Below, piece by piece: positions 28,779 through 37,265 of a stretch of DNA of 64,000 nucleotides. The stretch is taken from the NCBI GenBank assembly GCA_026003355.1, contig BPHC01000008.1:62001-126000 (forward strand), read 5' to 3'. The DNA comes from Cyclobacteriaceae bacterium (GTDB taxonomy: Bacteria > Bacteroidota > Bacteroidia > Cytophagales > Cyclobacteriaceae). The position numbers were made by a program, and so were the translations under genes. The first letter of the stretch is position 1. Each line of letters opens with the position of its first letter. Under the pieces are notes generated by a model. The model saw only the letters and a program-made list of their open reading frames with translations, was not told where the DNA came from and searched no databases.

Positions 28779-29825
28779 ATGATAGAATATAAGGAGCGGT
28801 TGTACTGGATTTTGCAGATAAGCGTATGGCTGGTGTACGCCCTGCTGCAAAGTGTGGTCTTTAGCCTAATGGCTTCAGAGCTTAGCTGGTCCAGGATTGT
28901 TTTTTTTGTTGCCGAAGCCCTGTTATGTTTTGCAGTAACCCACTATTACCGGCTGTGTATTAAGAAATGGAGATGGCTTAGTCTGCCATTGTCCAGGCTT
29001 ATTCCCCGGGTGGTGATAAGCGTAATTTTTATGGGGCTCATGGTGTACTTCCTTCGCGTGCCGGTTAGCTATGCCCTTTCCATCCGCTCGGTTGAAAATG
29101 AGGCCTTCCGGCTGGCCCAGATTGCGGGCTACTCGGCCTTTTATATTTTTCTGCTTTTTCTGTGGTCGGTATTCTATTTTACCTATCACTACATTGAGCG
29201 CTATAACAAATCGCTTCGCTACGAAGCCTCGCGCATTCAAAGCGAACTGAACAACCTTAAGGCGCAGCTTAATCCGCATTTTATTTTTAATGCATTGAAC
29301 AGTATTCGCGCGCTGGTTGACGAAGACCCCGATAAAGCCAAGCAGGCCATTACCCAGCTGTCCAACATTTTGCGCAACTCGCTGTCGTTCGGTAAAAAAG
29401 GCCTTACGCGTTTTTCCGAAGAGCTTGAAATAGTTAAAGATTACCTCAGCCTGGAAAGCATCCGCTTTGAGGAGCGGCTAAAAACCGAATTTAACATTCA
29501 TCCGGAGTCTGAAAAATTTCTGGTGCCTCCGTTCATGATACAAACCCTGGTTGAAAACGGAGTAAAGCACGGAATCAGCCGGCTTAAAGACGGGGGGCTT
29601 ATTCAGGTAAGCACTTCGGTCGAAAACAACCAGCTTGTAATTCGCATACGCAACAGCGGGCAGCTGGTAAATGGTATAAAAAAAAGCATATCGGGAGTAG
29701 GCCTGCAGAACACCATAAAGCGCCTCAGGCTGCTGTATGGCGATGATGCCCACTTCAGTATCGTAAACGAAAACCCTAATTTTGTAAGAACAGAGATCAT
29801 AATTCCCAAAACTGTAAAACGATGA
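28779..29825 (+). CDS. Sensor histidine kinase, LytS/YehU type
   Basis: The product is 348 aa. About four N-terminal membrane helices (from ILQISVWLVYALLQSVVFSL to FYIFLLFLWSVFYFTYHY) are followed by a coiled linker and a HisKA_7TM-type histidine kinase domain. The phosphorylated His lies in QLNPHFIFNALNSI, and the ATP-binding N box in FMIQTLVENGVKHG. The G box is SGVGLQNTIKRL. It overlaps the response regulator by 4 bp (ATGA), which indicates tight co-translation. The signal is unknown; these systems in Bacteroidota usually respond to envelope cues and lack a periplasmic sensor, as here. Confidence 0.93.
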   Translation: MIEYKERLYWILQISVWLVYALLQSVVFSLMASELSWSRIVFFVAEALLCFAVTHYYRLCIKKWRWLSLPLSRLIPRVVISVIFMGLMVYFLRVPVSYALSIRSVENEAFRLAQIAGYSAFYIFLLFLWSVFYFTYHYIERYNKSLRYEASRIQSELNNLKAQLNPHFIFNALNSIRALVDEDPDKAKQAITQLSNILRNSLSFGKKGLTRFSEELEIVKDYLSLESIRFEERLKTEFNIHPESEKFLVPPFMIQTLVENGVKHGISRLKDGGLIQVSTSVENNQLVIRIRNSGQLVNGIKKSISGVGLQNTIKRLRLLYGDDAHFSIVNENPNFVRTEIIIPKTVKR

Positions 29826-30547
29826 AAGCCCTGTTGATTGACGATGAGCGCCTGGCGCGCAAGGAGTTGTTAAAGTTGCTGGAAGCCCACCCCGTGATAG
29901 AAGTGGTTGGTGAAGCGGCCAATGCTGAAGAGGCCCTCAAGATTATAAATGAGGTTAACCCCGACCTGCTTTTTCTGGATATTCAAATGCCTGGCAAAAC
30001 CGGATTTCAGCTGCTGGAAGAACTTGACTCGGTGCCCATGGTAATCTTTACCACGGCTTACGATGAATTTGCCCTGAAAGCCTTTGAAGTCAATGCGCTG
30101 GATTATCTGCTTAAGCCGGTACAGCCCGAAAGGCTGGCCGATGCCGTGAGCAAAGTAATGGAAAAGGAGCGCAGCCGGCAGGCTTCGGCCCAGGGAATTG
30201 GTCCGCGCAAACTGGGCCTGAACGATCAGGTATTTGTAAAAGATGGCGACCGTTGCTGGTTTGTAAGCCTGTCGAACATCCGCCTGTTCGAATCGGACGG
30301 CAATTATATTAAGGTGTATTTTGACGGCAACCGCCCCATGATTCACAAGTCGCTTAACGCATTGGATGAAAAACTGGATGAGCGTGCATTTTTCCGGGCC
30401 AGCCGCAAACACATTATTAACTTAAGCTGGGTGGAGGGCATTGAGCCGTGGTTTAATGGGGGGCTTATGGTAAAACTGCGCGGAGGCGATAAGGTAGAGG
30501 TAAGCCGCAGGCAGGCTGCCCGCTTTAAGGAAATGATGAGCCTGTAG
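29822..30547 (+). CDS. LytTR family response regulator
   Basis: The product is 241 aa. The receiver domain (residues ~1-120) has acidic residues at DDERLARKE, the phospho-acceptor Asp in DLLFLDIQMPG and the conserved Lys in YLLKPVQPERL. The C-terminal LytTR DNA-binding domain (~135-240) has FESDGNYIKVYFDG, RASRKHIINLSWVEGIEPW and EVSRRQAARFKEMM. It pairs with the upstream kinase and shares its transcript. Target genes cannot be read from this window. Confidence 0.94.
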   Translation: MKALLIDDERLARKELLKLLEAHPVIEVVGEAANAEEALKIINEVNPDLLFLDIQMPGKTGFQLLEELDSVPMVIFTTAYDEFALKAFEVNALDYLLKPVQPERLADAVSKVMEKERSRQASAQGIGPRKLGLNDQVFVKDGDRCWFVSLSNIRLFESDGNYIKVYFDGNRPMIHKSLNALDEKLDERAFFRASRKHIINLSWVEGIEPWFNGGLMVKLRGGDKVEVSRRQAARFKEMMSL

Positions 30548-30554
30548 CCGGCAC

Positions 30555-30926
30555 TCAGGCAAGCATCAATTCCACCAGTTCGCGTTCCACATTCCAATCG
30601 CGGGCCAGCTTAAGCATGGCGGTGGCCTCCATTTCGGTTACATACCCTTTCAGATTGTTGGCCTGCCAAATCATGTGTATAAGCTCAACGCGTTTTTCTT
30701 TGGGGTAATCGGCTATTATCTCATTCAGGTAATCGCGTGCGCGTTCAAATGCGGTGAGGTAATCCTGTGCTATAAATTCGTTGGCCCACTGGTATTCCTG
30801 CTGGGCGTCCATTTCGGCAGCAGTTTTTTCAAGGTCTTTTCTTTCTTCCTCATCCAGACCGTGGTAATGAAAAATCACGCTTTTTAAAAGCAGGTATGCA
30901 CGCTTTTCTTCAGGGGTTCTTGTCAT
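30555..30926 (-). CDS. Hypothetical protein, all-helical (possibly TerB-like)
   Basis: The product is 123 aa, acidic and probably entirely helical: MTRTPEEKRAYLLLKSVIFH, then two long helices and a C-terminal segment with LIHMIWQANNLKGYVTEMEA. The pattern near the end is somewhat like TerB/DjlA helical domains, but no metal-binding residues stand out, so I do not claim it. It sits convergent to the response regulator (7 bp gap) and upstream of hemW on the same strand orientation but separated from it. The function is unknown. Confidence 0.7.
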   Translation of the reverse strand: MTRTPEEKRAYLLLKSVIFHYHGLDEEERKDLEKTAAEMDAQQEYQWANEFIAQDYLTAFERARDYLNEIIADYPKEKRVELIHMIWQANNLKGYVTEMEATAMLKLARDWNVERELVELMLA

Positions 30927-30988
30927 GTGCGCAACAAACTATGGCAAATTATAAAAAAGTTCCGGCATGAACTTAACCGGGAGTAGGG

Positions 30989-32116
30989 TTAGCCGGTAAA
31001 TAACTCAGCAGCAATTTTATCGGCCAGAAGCAGACCGGTACGGGTAAGGCGCAGGCGGCCGTTTTTTATTTCCGCATACCCAAGCTGTTGCCAGTTATCC
31101 ATAAGCTTTGCCTGCGCACCGGTGGGCGAATACTGAAAGGTAAGCCGCAGAAAGTCAAGGTCCACACCCTCTTCGGTGCGCAGACCGGTCATAATACATT
31201 CGTTAATATGGTCTTCGCGTGTAAGCGTTTCGGGTGTGGCGGGTACTGCGTTTTGGTTTATCTGTTCCATATACCGGTAGTTATTGGCTATGTTGGCCTG
31301 GCGGCTGACTCCGTTAAATGAATGGGCGCCCGGCCCAATACCCAGGTAGGGCACCCTTTTCCAGTAATGGCTGTTGTGCCGCGACTTAAATCCGGGACGG
31401 GCGTAATTGGAAACTTCATAATGTCCATAACCGGCCGTGATAAGCTGTTCAGATACCAGTAGAAATGCGGCTGCTTCATCCTCTTCGGTGGCGGGCACAA
31501 GGCGTCCTTTTTTAAGCCAGTTGCCAAAAACAGTTTTCTCTTCAATGGTAAGGGTATAGGCCGAAACATGTTCGGGGTTTAGCCGGATAATCTGATGAAC
31601 ATCCTGTTCAATATCCTGCAGGGTTTGGCCGGGAATGGCAAAAATCAAATCCAGATTAATGTTACTGAAGCCGGCATTGCGGGCCCGCCGATAAGCCTCA
31701 ACAGCTTGTTTGCCCGTGTGGGTGCGGTTTAAAAAACGCAGCACGGGGTCGTGAAAGGTCTGTACCCCGATGCTTAGCCGGTTAATGCCCAGCGATGAAA
31801 AAAATGCAAGTGCCCGCGGAGAGAGGTCATCAGGGTTTGCCTCCAGGGTAACTTCGGCACCGTGAGAAACGGAAAAAATACGATGCAGGGCTTCGAAAAG
31901 TGCTGCGAGCAGCGCCTCACTGAGCAGCGATGGCGTGCCTCCGCCCAGGTAAATGGTTTCAATATTTTTATCCGGCAAATAGTCCCTGCGCAGATGCATT
32001 TCGTGTACCATGGCCTCAACCATCTGCGTTTCGTTCTGGCGGTTGGTTGAAAAGTGAAAGTCGCAGTAATGACACGCTTTTCGGCAAAACGGAACATGAA
32101 TATAAATGCCAGCCAT
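30989..32116 (-). CDS. hemW: Radical SAM protein HemW (coproporphyrinogen oxidase-like heme chaperone)
   Basis: The product is 375 aa. The radical SAM cluster motif is FCRKACHYCDFHF (CxxxCxxC) at residues ~10-23, followed by IETIYLGGGTPSLL, TLEANPDDL, RLSIGVQTFHD and NLDLIFAIPGQT. The HemW C-terminal domain follows (GPGAHSFNGVSRQANI, ECIMTGLRTEEGVD). HemW is now seen as a heme chaperone, often mislabelled HemN. The Cys of the CxF part is replaced by His-Phe after CD, which fits HemW rather than HemN. Promoter boxes for this gene and the divergent DUF4271 gene share the short gap upstream. Confidence 0.92.
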   Translation of the reverse strand: MAGIYIHVPFCRKACHYCDFHFSTNRQNETQMVEAMVHEMHLRRDYLPDKNIETIYLGGGTPSLLSEALLAALFEALHRIFSVSHGAEVTLEANPDDLSPRALAFFSSLGINRLSIGVQTFHDPVLRFLNRTHTGKQAVEAYRRARNAGFSNINLDLIFAIPGQTLQDIEQDVHQIIRLNPEHVSAYTLTIEEKTVFGNWLKKGRLVPATEEDEAAAFLLVSEQLITAGYGHYEVSNYARPGFKSRHNSHYWKRVPYLGIGPGAHSFNGVSRQANIANNYRYMEQINQNAVPATPETLTREDHINECIMTGLRTEEGVDLDFLRLTFQYSPTGAQAKLMDNWQQLGYAEIKNGRLRLTRTGLLLADKIAAELFTG

Positions 32117-32129
32117 AAAGTACTACCTG

Positions 32130-32137
32130 CAAAGCTA
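32130..32137 (-). promoter_or_regulatory. Putative -7 promoter box for hemW
   Basis: On the minus strand this reads TAGCTTTG (TAnnTTTG) and ends 13 bases before the hemW start codon. Confidence 0.55.
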
Positions 32138-32147
32138 CGCGAATGTT

Positions 32148-32155
32148 TATTTTTG
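32148..32155 (+). promoter_or_regulatory. Putative -7 promoter box for the DUF4271 gene
   Basis: TATTTTTG matches TAnnTTTG and lies eight bases before the ATG at 32164. Because the box covers the region just after an upstream in-frame ATG at 32143, it argues for 32164 as the real start. Confidence 0.5.
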
Positions 32156-32163
32156 ACGCGTTT

Positions 32164-33213
32164 ATGGTACGTGCAGTTTTAATTGTGGCGCTCATCGGTT
32201 TGCCGTGGCCGGGCCGGTCGCAGTACTGGTTTACGAAAGCCAATCTTACCGACAGCCTGGAGTTCTTCACTTCGGGGGGGAAAAAACCGTGCTGCGCATG
32301 GGTGGATATTCACACGGCATTGTACCGGGGCGATGTAGTGACAATAAGCAGCAACACGCCTTTGTATGTATTTGCCGAGGGCCGGCTCATGGCAGATGGG
32401 ACGATTGATTTACGTTGGCCAGTTGACAGCCTGCGCAGCCTTTTCGGTCAGGACCGGGTACGGCTTATTTTGTATGAGCCGTCTGGCATTTTAAAAAACC
32501 TTAGTGTTATTGTGGAAACGCCGCTTCTTGTGCCGGCAGGCGCAGCAACTGAGTATGCCCGGGCGAGCAACACATCTGCATACCCCGACTTCATCCTGTC
32601 GGCAGTAGCCGGTGTGGTGGTGCTGTTGCTGATGATGTTCCGTACCAACCGGCATCTGGCAATGAGCTATTTCAATGCGGCTTCTTTGCTTTCCTACAGG
32701 GAAAGCGAGGACCATCCCGTATATAACAGGGTTACCAATACCACAAATATATTGTTAATAGCTGTGGTGGTGATAATATTTTCTATACTGCTTGCTTCGG
32801 GTAAAGAGGGTGGCAAATCCTTTTCGGGTTTGTGGGGCAGTGCCATTTCCAGTGCCGGAGCCATAGCCTTGTGGATAGTCAGCAAGGGCATAATGGTGTG
32901 GGTGATGTCGGCCCTGTTTGCAATAGGGCATCTGAAAGGACTGCAGTACATGGGATTTGTGCGATACATGCTGTGGATTGGCCTTTTGCTGCTTATTACC
33001 GAGCTTTTCGATGCGGTTGTTTTCGGAAGCAGTCTGGCCAGCATGCTGGCCGCCCGGAAATTTTTATGGTGGTCCGGGATAGCGTGGGGGGTACTGGTAT
33101 GGCGAAAGCTCAGGTTCCACACCCGCTTCAGTGCGATTCATTTATTTTCGTACCTTTGTGCCACAGAAGCAGTACCCCTTCTGCTGGCAACAGCAACAAA
33201 TTGGAAAGCTTGA
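32164..33213 (+). CDS. DUF4271 domain-containing membrane protein
   Basis: The product is 349 aa. I chose 32164 because it opens a signal sequence (MVRAVLIVALIGLPWPGRSQ) and the promoter box lies between it and the upstream ATG. A short periplasmic N-terminal part (residues ~20-140) precedes about six membrane helices, including ILSAVAGVVVLLLMMF, NTTNILLIAVVVIIFSILLA and YMLWIGLLLLITELF. The pattern RTNRHLAMSYFNAASLLSY after the first helix is typical of DUF4271. These genes usually precede the hemD-like gene in Bacteroidota, as here. The molecular function is not established. Confidence 0.85.
   Translation: MVRAVLIVALIGLPWPGRSQYWFTKANLTDSLEFFTSGGKKPCCAWVDIHTALYRGDVVTISSNTPLYVFAEGRLMADGTIDLRWPVDSLRSLFGQDRVRLILYEPSGILKNLSVIVETPLLVPAGAATEYARASNTSAYPDFILSAVAGVVVLLLMMFRTNRHLAMSYFNAASLLSYRESEDHPVYNRVTNTTNILLIAVVVIIFSILLASGKEGGKSFSGLWGSAISSAGAIALWIVSKGIMVWVMSALFAIGHLKGLQYMGFVRYMLWIGLLLLITELFDAVVFGSSLASMLAARKFLWWSGIAWGVLVWRKLRFHTRFSAIHLFSYLCATEAVPLLLATATNWKA
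33151..33158 (+). promoter_or_regulatory. Putative -7 promoter box for the hemD-like gene
   Basis: TACCTTTG (TAnnTTTG) lies inside the 3' end of the DUF4271 gene, 72 bases before the hemD-like start, so this gene may have its own promoter. Confidence 0.4.
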
Positions 33214-33230
33214 ATCTGACAGGAGTTGCT

Positions 33231-34007
33231 ATGAGCGAAAAAATGAACGACCGGATGCGGAAGGTTAAAAGCATTCTGGTCTCTCAGGAAGCCCCTACCG
33301 ATCCAAATTCTCCTTATTTTAAACTAGCCGAAAAATATAACCTGCAGATTGACTTCCGTCCGTTTATTCAGGTTGAGGCCCTGCCCATAAAAGAATTCCG
33401 GAAACAGAAAGTAGATATCCTGGCACACTCGGCAATTATCTTCACCAGCCGGCATGCCGTAGATCATTTTTTTAATATCTGCCGGGAGCTGAAAATTGAG
33501 ATGCCACCGGACATGAAATATTTCTGCATATCCGATCAAACCTCAAACTACCTGCAGAAATACATCGTAATCCGGAAACGCAAAATCTTTACCGGTTTAA
33601 AAACCGTGGAAGACCTGTTTGAAATACTGAAAAAGCACAAAAACGAAAAGTTTCTCTTTCCCTGCTCCGATATCCGCAAAAACGACATTCCGGATTTTCT
33701 TCAGCAAAATGGCTTCAATTTCACCGAATCGGTAATGTACCAAACCGTTGCCAGCGACCTGTCGGATTTAAAAAATGTGTATTACGATATACTGGCATTT
33801 TTCAGTCCCTCCGGAATAACCTCTTTATTCACCAACTTCCCCGACTTTAAACAAAATAACACCCGCATTGCTGCCTTTGGTGCGGCAACGGCCAAAGCCG
33901 TACGCGATGCCGGCCTGATTCTGGACATTGAGGCACCCCAGCCCAACGCTCCCTCCATGACCGGGGCCATTGAGCTCTACATAAAACAGGTTAACGGCCA
34001 TAAATAA
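33231..34007 (+). CDS. hemD: Uroporphyrinogen-III synthase
   Basis: The product is 258 aa from the ATG at 33231; the long open frame upstream overlaps the DUF4271 gene and is not coding. The HemD fold is low in sequence conservation, but KVKSILVSQEAPTDPNSPYF, ILAHSAIIFTSRHAVDHFF, the mid-domain FLFPCSDIRKNDIPDFL and the late IAAFGAATAKAVRDAGL are what Bacteroidota HemD-annotated proteins show. It closes hydroxymethylbilane to uroporphyrinogen III in tetrapyrrole synthesis. Position after the DUF4271 gene agrees. Confidence 0.85.
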   Translation: MSEKMNDRMRKVKSILVSQEAPTDPNSPYFKLAEKYNLQIDFRPFIQVEALPIKEFRKQKVDILAHSAIIFTSRHAVDHFFNICRELKIEMPPDMKYFCISDQTSNYLQKYIVIRKRKIFTGLKTVEDLFEILKKHKNEKFLFPCSDIRKNDIPDFLQQNGFNFTESVMYQTVASDLSDLKNVYYDILAFFSPSGITSLFTNFPDFKQNNTRIAAFGAATAKAVRDAGLILDIEAPQPNAPSMTGAIELYIKQVNGHK

Positions 34008-34104
34008 CCTGCTCATTCCTTGAATTTTACCAACTTATCATTTTTATTACACTTTAATTACATGGCCGTTGAAAGTATGACAAAAAAACCTTTACTTTAG
34101 ACCT

Positions 34105-34112
34105 TACTTTTG
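34105..34112 (+). promoter_or_regulatory. Putative -7 promoter box for porP/sprF (possible leaderless mRNA)
   Basis: TACTTTTG (TAnnTTTG) ends only seven bases before the ATG at 34119, so transcription should begin at or very near the start codon. It also overlaps an in-frame TTG at 34110, which therefore cannot be the start. Confidence 0.6.
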
Positions 34113-34118
34113 CAAAAC

Positions 34119-35099
34119 ATGCTTCGAGACGCCCTTTGCGTATTTTTTGCCTCTGTTCTGGTGCTTTGCGGTATAACGGCTACCGCCCAGCAGGATGCGC
34201 ACTTTACGCAATACATGTTTAACAGTGTTTACCTTACCCCTTCGGCAGCGGGCGCCAGCGGTGTTACCGAAGCCACGGCCATTCACCGAAGCCAGTGGCT
34301 GGGTTATGAGTCTTCTTTTAATGACGGAACCGCTCCCTCCAGCCAGTTGGTGTCGTTCAGCGCCCCCATTCACCGCCTTAAAAGCGGCTTTGCCACCTAT
34401 ATTTTAAACGACAAACTGGGCCCGCAGAACAACCTCGAAGTTCAGGCCATGTATGCCTACCACCTGGGCATACGCGAAAACAAACTCAGCTTCGGTATAA
34501 AGCTGGGTATCTACTCCCAAACCCTTGACTTTAACAAGTACCGGCTCATTCAGCCCAACGACCCTCTGCTTATCGACCCCGGCACTGGGCAACTGCGAAC
34601 CGGAAAAGAATCGCAAATACGCCCCGATTTGGGCTTGGGTTTAATGTACCGCACCGAAAAATACTACGCGGCAATCGGGTTTAACCACCTCATCAAATCA
34701 GAGTTTGACTTTGGTGTAAGCCAGCGCAACGCCCTGGTAAACCACATGAATTTTACCGCAGGCTATTTTTATGATGTGAATTTCGACCTGCAATTAAACC
34801 CGACTGTCCTGCTGAAAACCGATTTCAACGAATTTTCGGTAGATGTCGGTGTGCTGGCCACCCTTAGAAATACGATGTGGGGCGGCCTGTCGTTCCGTTC
34901 AGGAGAGGCGGCCAACCTGCTGCTGGGCTATAGCTTCCTGAAAGATAAGGCGCTGCGGCTGGGCTACGCCATAGATGTGGTGGTAAAAGACCGGGCGGCC
35001 AAAGAAAATTTTTCGCATGAAATACTGCTTACCTATCAGTTGCCGGTAAGCGTGGGTGTCGGAAAAAAAATCGTCCGGACGCCCCGATACAGGCATTAA
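34119..35099 (+). CDS. PorP/SprF family type IX secretion outer-membrane protein
   Basis: The product is 326 aa. The signal peptide MLRDALCVFFASVLVLCGITATAQ is followed at once by the family hallmark QDAHFTQYMFNSVYLTPSAAG. The remainder is a beta-barrel with repeating strands (LGLGLMYRTEKYYAAIGFNH, FTAGYFYDVNFDLQLNPTVL) ending in a basic tail. PorP binds PorE and links the type IX secretion system to the cell surface; SprF paralogs export SprB-type adhesins. Its place directly before gldK matches the porPKLMN order of Porphyromonas, which favours a core role. The 125 bp gap to gldK has no gene. Confidence 0.93.
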   Translation: MLRDALCVFFASVLVLCGITATAQQDAHFTQYMFNSVYLTPSAAGASGVTEATAIHRSQWLGYESSFNDGTAPSSQLVSFSAPIHRLKSGFATYILNDKLGPQNNLEVQAMYAYHLGIRENKLSFGIKLGIYSQTLDFNKYRLIQPNDPLLIDPGTGQLRTGKESQIRPDLGLGLMYRTEKYYAAIGFNHLIKSEFDFGVSQRNALVNHMNFTAGYFYDVNFDLQLNPTVLLKTDFNEFSVDVGVLATLRNTMWGGLSFRSGEAANLLLGYSFLKDKALRLGYAIDVVVKDRAAKENFSHEILLTYQLPVSVGVGKKIVRTPRYRH

Positions 35100-35223
35100 A
35101 CGAAATGAAATTTTGGATTTAAAAGGATTTTACAGAATTTGGTAAACATTTCTTGCCCGAAAATTCATATTTAGCGGTATTTTCGGGGCTTAAAACAAAA
35201 CAGTAAAGGCAGATAAAACGAAT

Positions 35224-36315
35224 ATGAACAAATCATCATCCGTTCTTTCAAAAATACTGCTGCTTGCAGTTGGCTTGGCTTCCGCAGCCTGCGGTCTTCT
35301 TGGACTTGGAGGTGGCAAAGGTGGAGATCAGGGACAATTAATGGGCGTGCCCGGCCGCCACGGCTGGGTTATGACACAACCCTTCGGTATGGTACCCATT
35401 CCTGCAGGTACTTTCCACATGGGCCAGGCAGATGAAGACCCGGCCTCTACTCAAATAAATTTCAACAAACAGGTAACCATCGGTTCGTTCTTTATGGATG
35501 ATACTGAAATTACCAACAATGAATATCGCCAGTTTACCAATTTTTATCTGGTTGATAACGGAAGCATCGAAGGACTTGAAACCATTGATGCACAAACTTT
35601 TAAAGAAAGATACTACCCCGATACCACAGCCTGGGTACGCGACTTCGCCCACCACATGGGCGATCCGATTCAGGACTATTACTACTGGCACCCCGGGTAT
35701 GACGATTACCCCGTTGTGGGTGTAAACTGGGATGCCGCCATGTTCTTCTGCAAATGGAGAACGGCCTACTGGAACGATTACCGCAAAAGTGTAGGCGAGC
35801 CCCCCATGCCCAACTTCCGCCTTCCTTCCGAAGCCGAATGGGAATATGCCGCCCGCGGCGGACGCGATATAGCCAAGTACCCGTGGGGTAACCCATATAT
35901 CCGCAACTCCAAAGGATGTATGCTGGCCAACTTTAAACCCGGACGGGGTAATTTTTACGATGACGGCTTTGCCTATACCTCACCGGTTATGATGTACTTT
36001 CCCAACGACTACGGCCTGTATGATATGGCCGGCAATGTTTCGGAATGGTGCCTGGACGACTTTAACCCGGCATCGGTACCTACCGTATGGGACCTTAACC
36101 CGCAGTACATAGACCCGCGTACCAATCCGGAGAGCTCGAAATACGACCCCAAGGTAGCCCCCAAGAAGGTGGTTCGCGGCGGGTCGTGGAAAGATGTGTC
36201 GTACTACCTGGAAACCGGTACCCGCACCTATGAGTTTAAAGACTCCACCCGCGCCTACATCGGTTTCCGCTGTGCGCTTACCCACCTGGGCCGCTCCAGT
36301 GGCAGAGAATTTTAA
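35224..36315 (+). CDS. gldK: Gliding motility lipoprotein GldK (PorK)
   Basis: The product is 363 aa. A lipoprotein signal (LLAVGLASAAC) leads into a formylglycine-generating-enzyme-like (SUMF1) domain: FGMVPIPAGTFHMGQADED, DTEITNNEYRQF, YPVVGVNWDAAMFFCKWR, RLPSEAEWEYAARGG, DMAGNVSEWCLDDF and VRGGSWKDVSYY. GldK is the ring-forming outer-membrane lipoprotein of the type IX secretion system that pairs with GldN. The enzyme active-site cysteines of FGE are not evident, in line with a structural role. It starts the gldKLMN run. Confidence 0.95.
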   Translation: MNKSSSVLSKILLLAVGLASAACGLLGLGGGKGGDQGQLMGVPGRHGWVMTQPFGMVPIPAGTFHMGQADEDPASTQINFNKQVTIGSFFMDDTEITNNEYRQFTNFYLVDNGSIEGLETIDAQTFKERYYPDTTAWVRDFAHHMGDPIQDYYYWHPGYDDYPVVGVNWDAAMFFCKWRTAYWNDYRKSVGEPPMPNFRLPSEAEWEYAARGGRDIAKYPWGNPYIRNSKGCMLANFKPGRGNFYDDGFAYTSPVMMYFPNDYGLYDMAGNVSEWCLDDFNPASVPTVWDLNPQYIDPRTNPESSKYDPKVAPKKVVRGGSWKDVSYYLETGTRTYEFKDSTRAYIGFRCALTHLGRSSGREF

Positions 36316-36387
36316 CGATAACCCAACTCTTACTATATTTATTACTTAAATTTAAACCAGACTTTCAAACCTTAAACCCATAAAACA

Positions 36388-37209
36388 ATGAGCAAGAAAA
36401 AAGGCGGATTCCGCGAGCTACTCTTTAAAACCATAATGCCCAAAGTTTACGGTATCGGTGCGGCTGTCGTAATCATCGGGGCGTTGTTTAAAATTCTTCA
36501 CCTTACCGGGGCCGATCAGATGCTCATGGTAGGGTTAACCACAGAAGCCATCATTTTCTTTTTGAGTGCCTTCGAGCCGCCTGCAAAAGAAGTAGACTGG
36601 TCCAAAGTATATCCGGAGCTGGCAGAAGATTACGAAGCACCGGCTACCACCCCTACAGTGCGCAGAGCAGGAGGAAAGGAAGAATCGCCCCTGCTTAAAC
36701 TGGATGACATGCTTAAGAACGCAAAGATTGATCAGAACCTGCTGGACAATCTGGGTAAGGGGCTGAATAACCTGGCTGAGTCAGCCAAACAAATGAACAG
36801 CCTGGCCAACGCAGCCGTAGCCACCAACGAATACGCCGCCAATGTAAAGACGGCCTCCAAGGCCCTGGCCGACATGAATGCCTCTTACAAAACGGCCATC
36901 GAGGCCGTAGGCGCCATGGCCAACGCATCGAAAGATGCAGGCGAATACCATGCGCAGGTTCAGAAAGTCACCAAAAACCTTGCTGCGCTGAACACCGTCT
37001 ATGAAATGGAGCTGAAGGATGCTGACAGCCACGTAAAACAAATGAACAAGTTCTACGAAAGCCTTACAGGAGCCATGCAGGGCCTGAGCAAAGTGGGCGA
37101 AAACACTTCCAGATTTACCGGTGAGCTGGCCAAGCTTACCGATAACCTTACTGCCCTTAACAAAGTGTATGGCAGTATGCTTACCGCTATGAAAGGCGGA
37201 GGACAATAA
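36388..37209 (+). CDS. gldL: Gliding motility protein GldL (PorL)
   Basis: The product is 273 aa. Two N-terminal transmembrane helices (YGIGAAVVIIGALFKILHL and MLMVGLTTEAIIFFLSAFEP) include an acidic residue in the second helix, Glu of LTTEAIIF, as expected for the proton-driven motor stator. A long cytoplasmic region follows with repeated Ala/Lys/Asn-rich heptads (NNLAESAKQMNSLANAAVAT, YHAQVQKVTKNLAALNTVYE). GldL and GldM form the inner-membrane motor that powers gliding and type IX secretion. It is 72 bp after gldK and 56 bp before gldM. Confidence 0.95.
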   Translation: MSKKKGGFRELLFKTIMPKVYGIGAAVVIIGALFKILHLTGADQMLMVGLTTEAIIFFLSAFEPPAKEVDWSKVYPELAEDYEAPATTPTVRRAGGKEESPLLKLDDMLKNAKIDQNLLDNLGKGLNNLAESAKQMNSLANAAVATNEYAANVKTASKALADMNASYKTAIEAVGAMANASKDAGEYHAQVQKVTKNLAALNTVYEMELKDADSHVKQMNKFYESLTGAMQGLSKVGENTSRFTGELAKLTDNLTALNKVYGSMLTAMKGGGQ

Positions 37210-37265
37210 AAAAAATGTGTTTAGGGTTTAAGAACAGGGTGTATAACCATTAACCAAAAAAGCCA

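Noticed and set aside
32832-33230. Long N-terminal extension of the hemD-like gene
   Set aside because: It is an alternative frame of the DUF4271 gene and lacks family features; the conserved part starts near MSEKMNDRMRKVKS.
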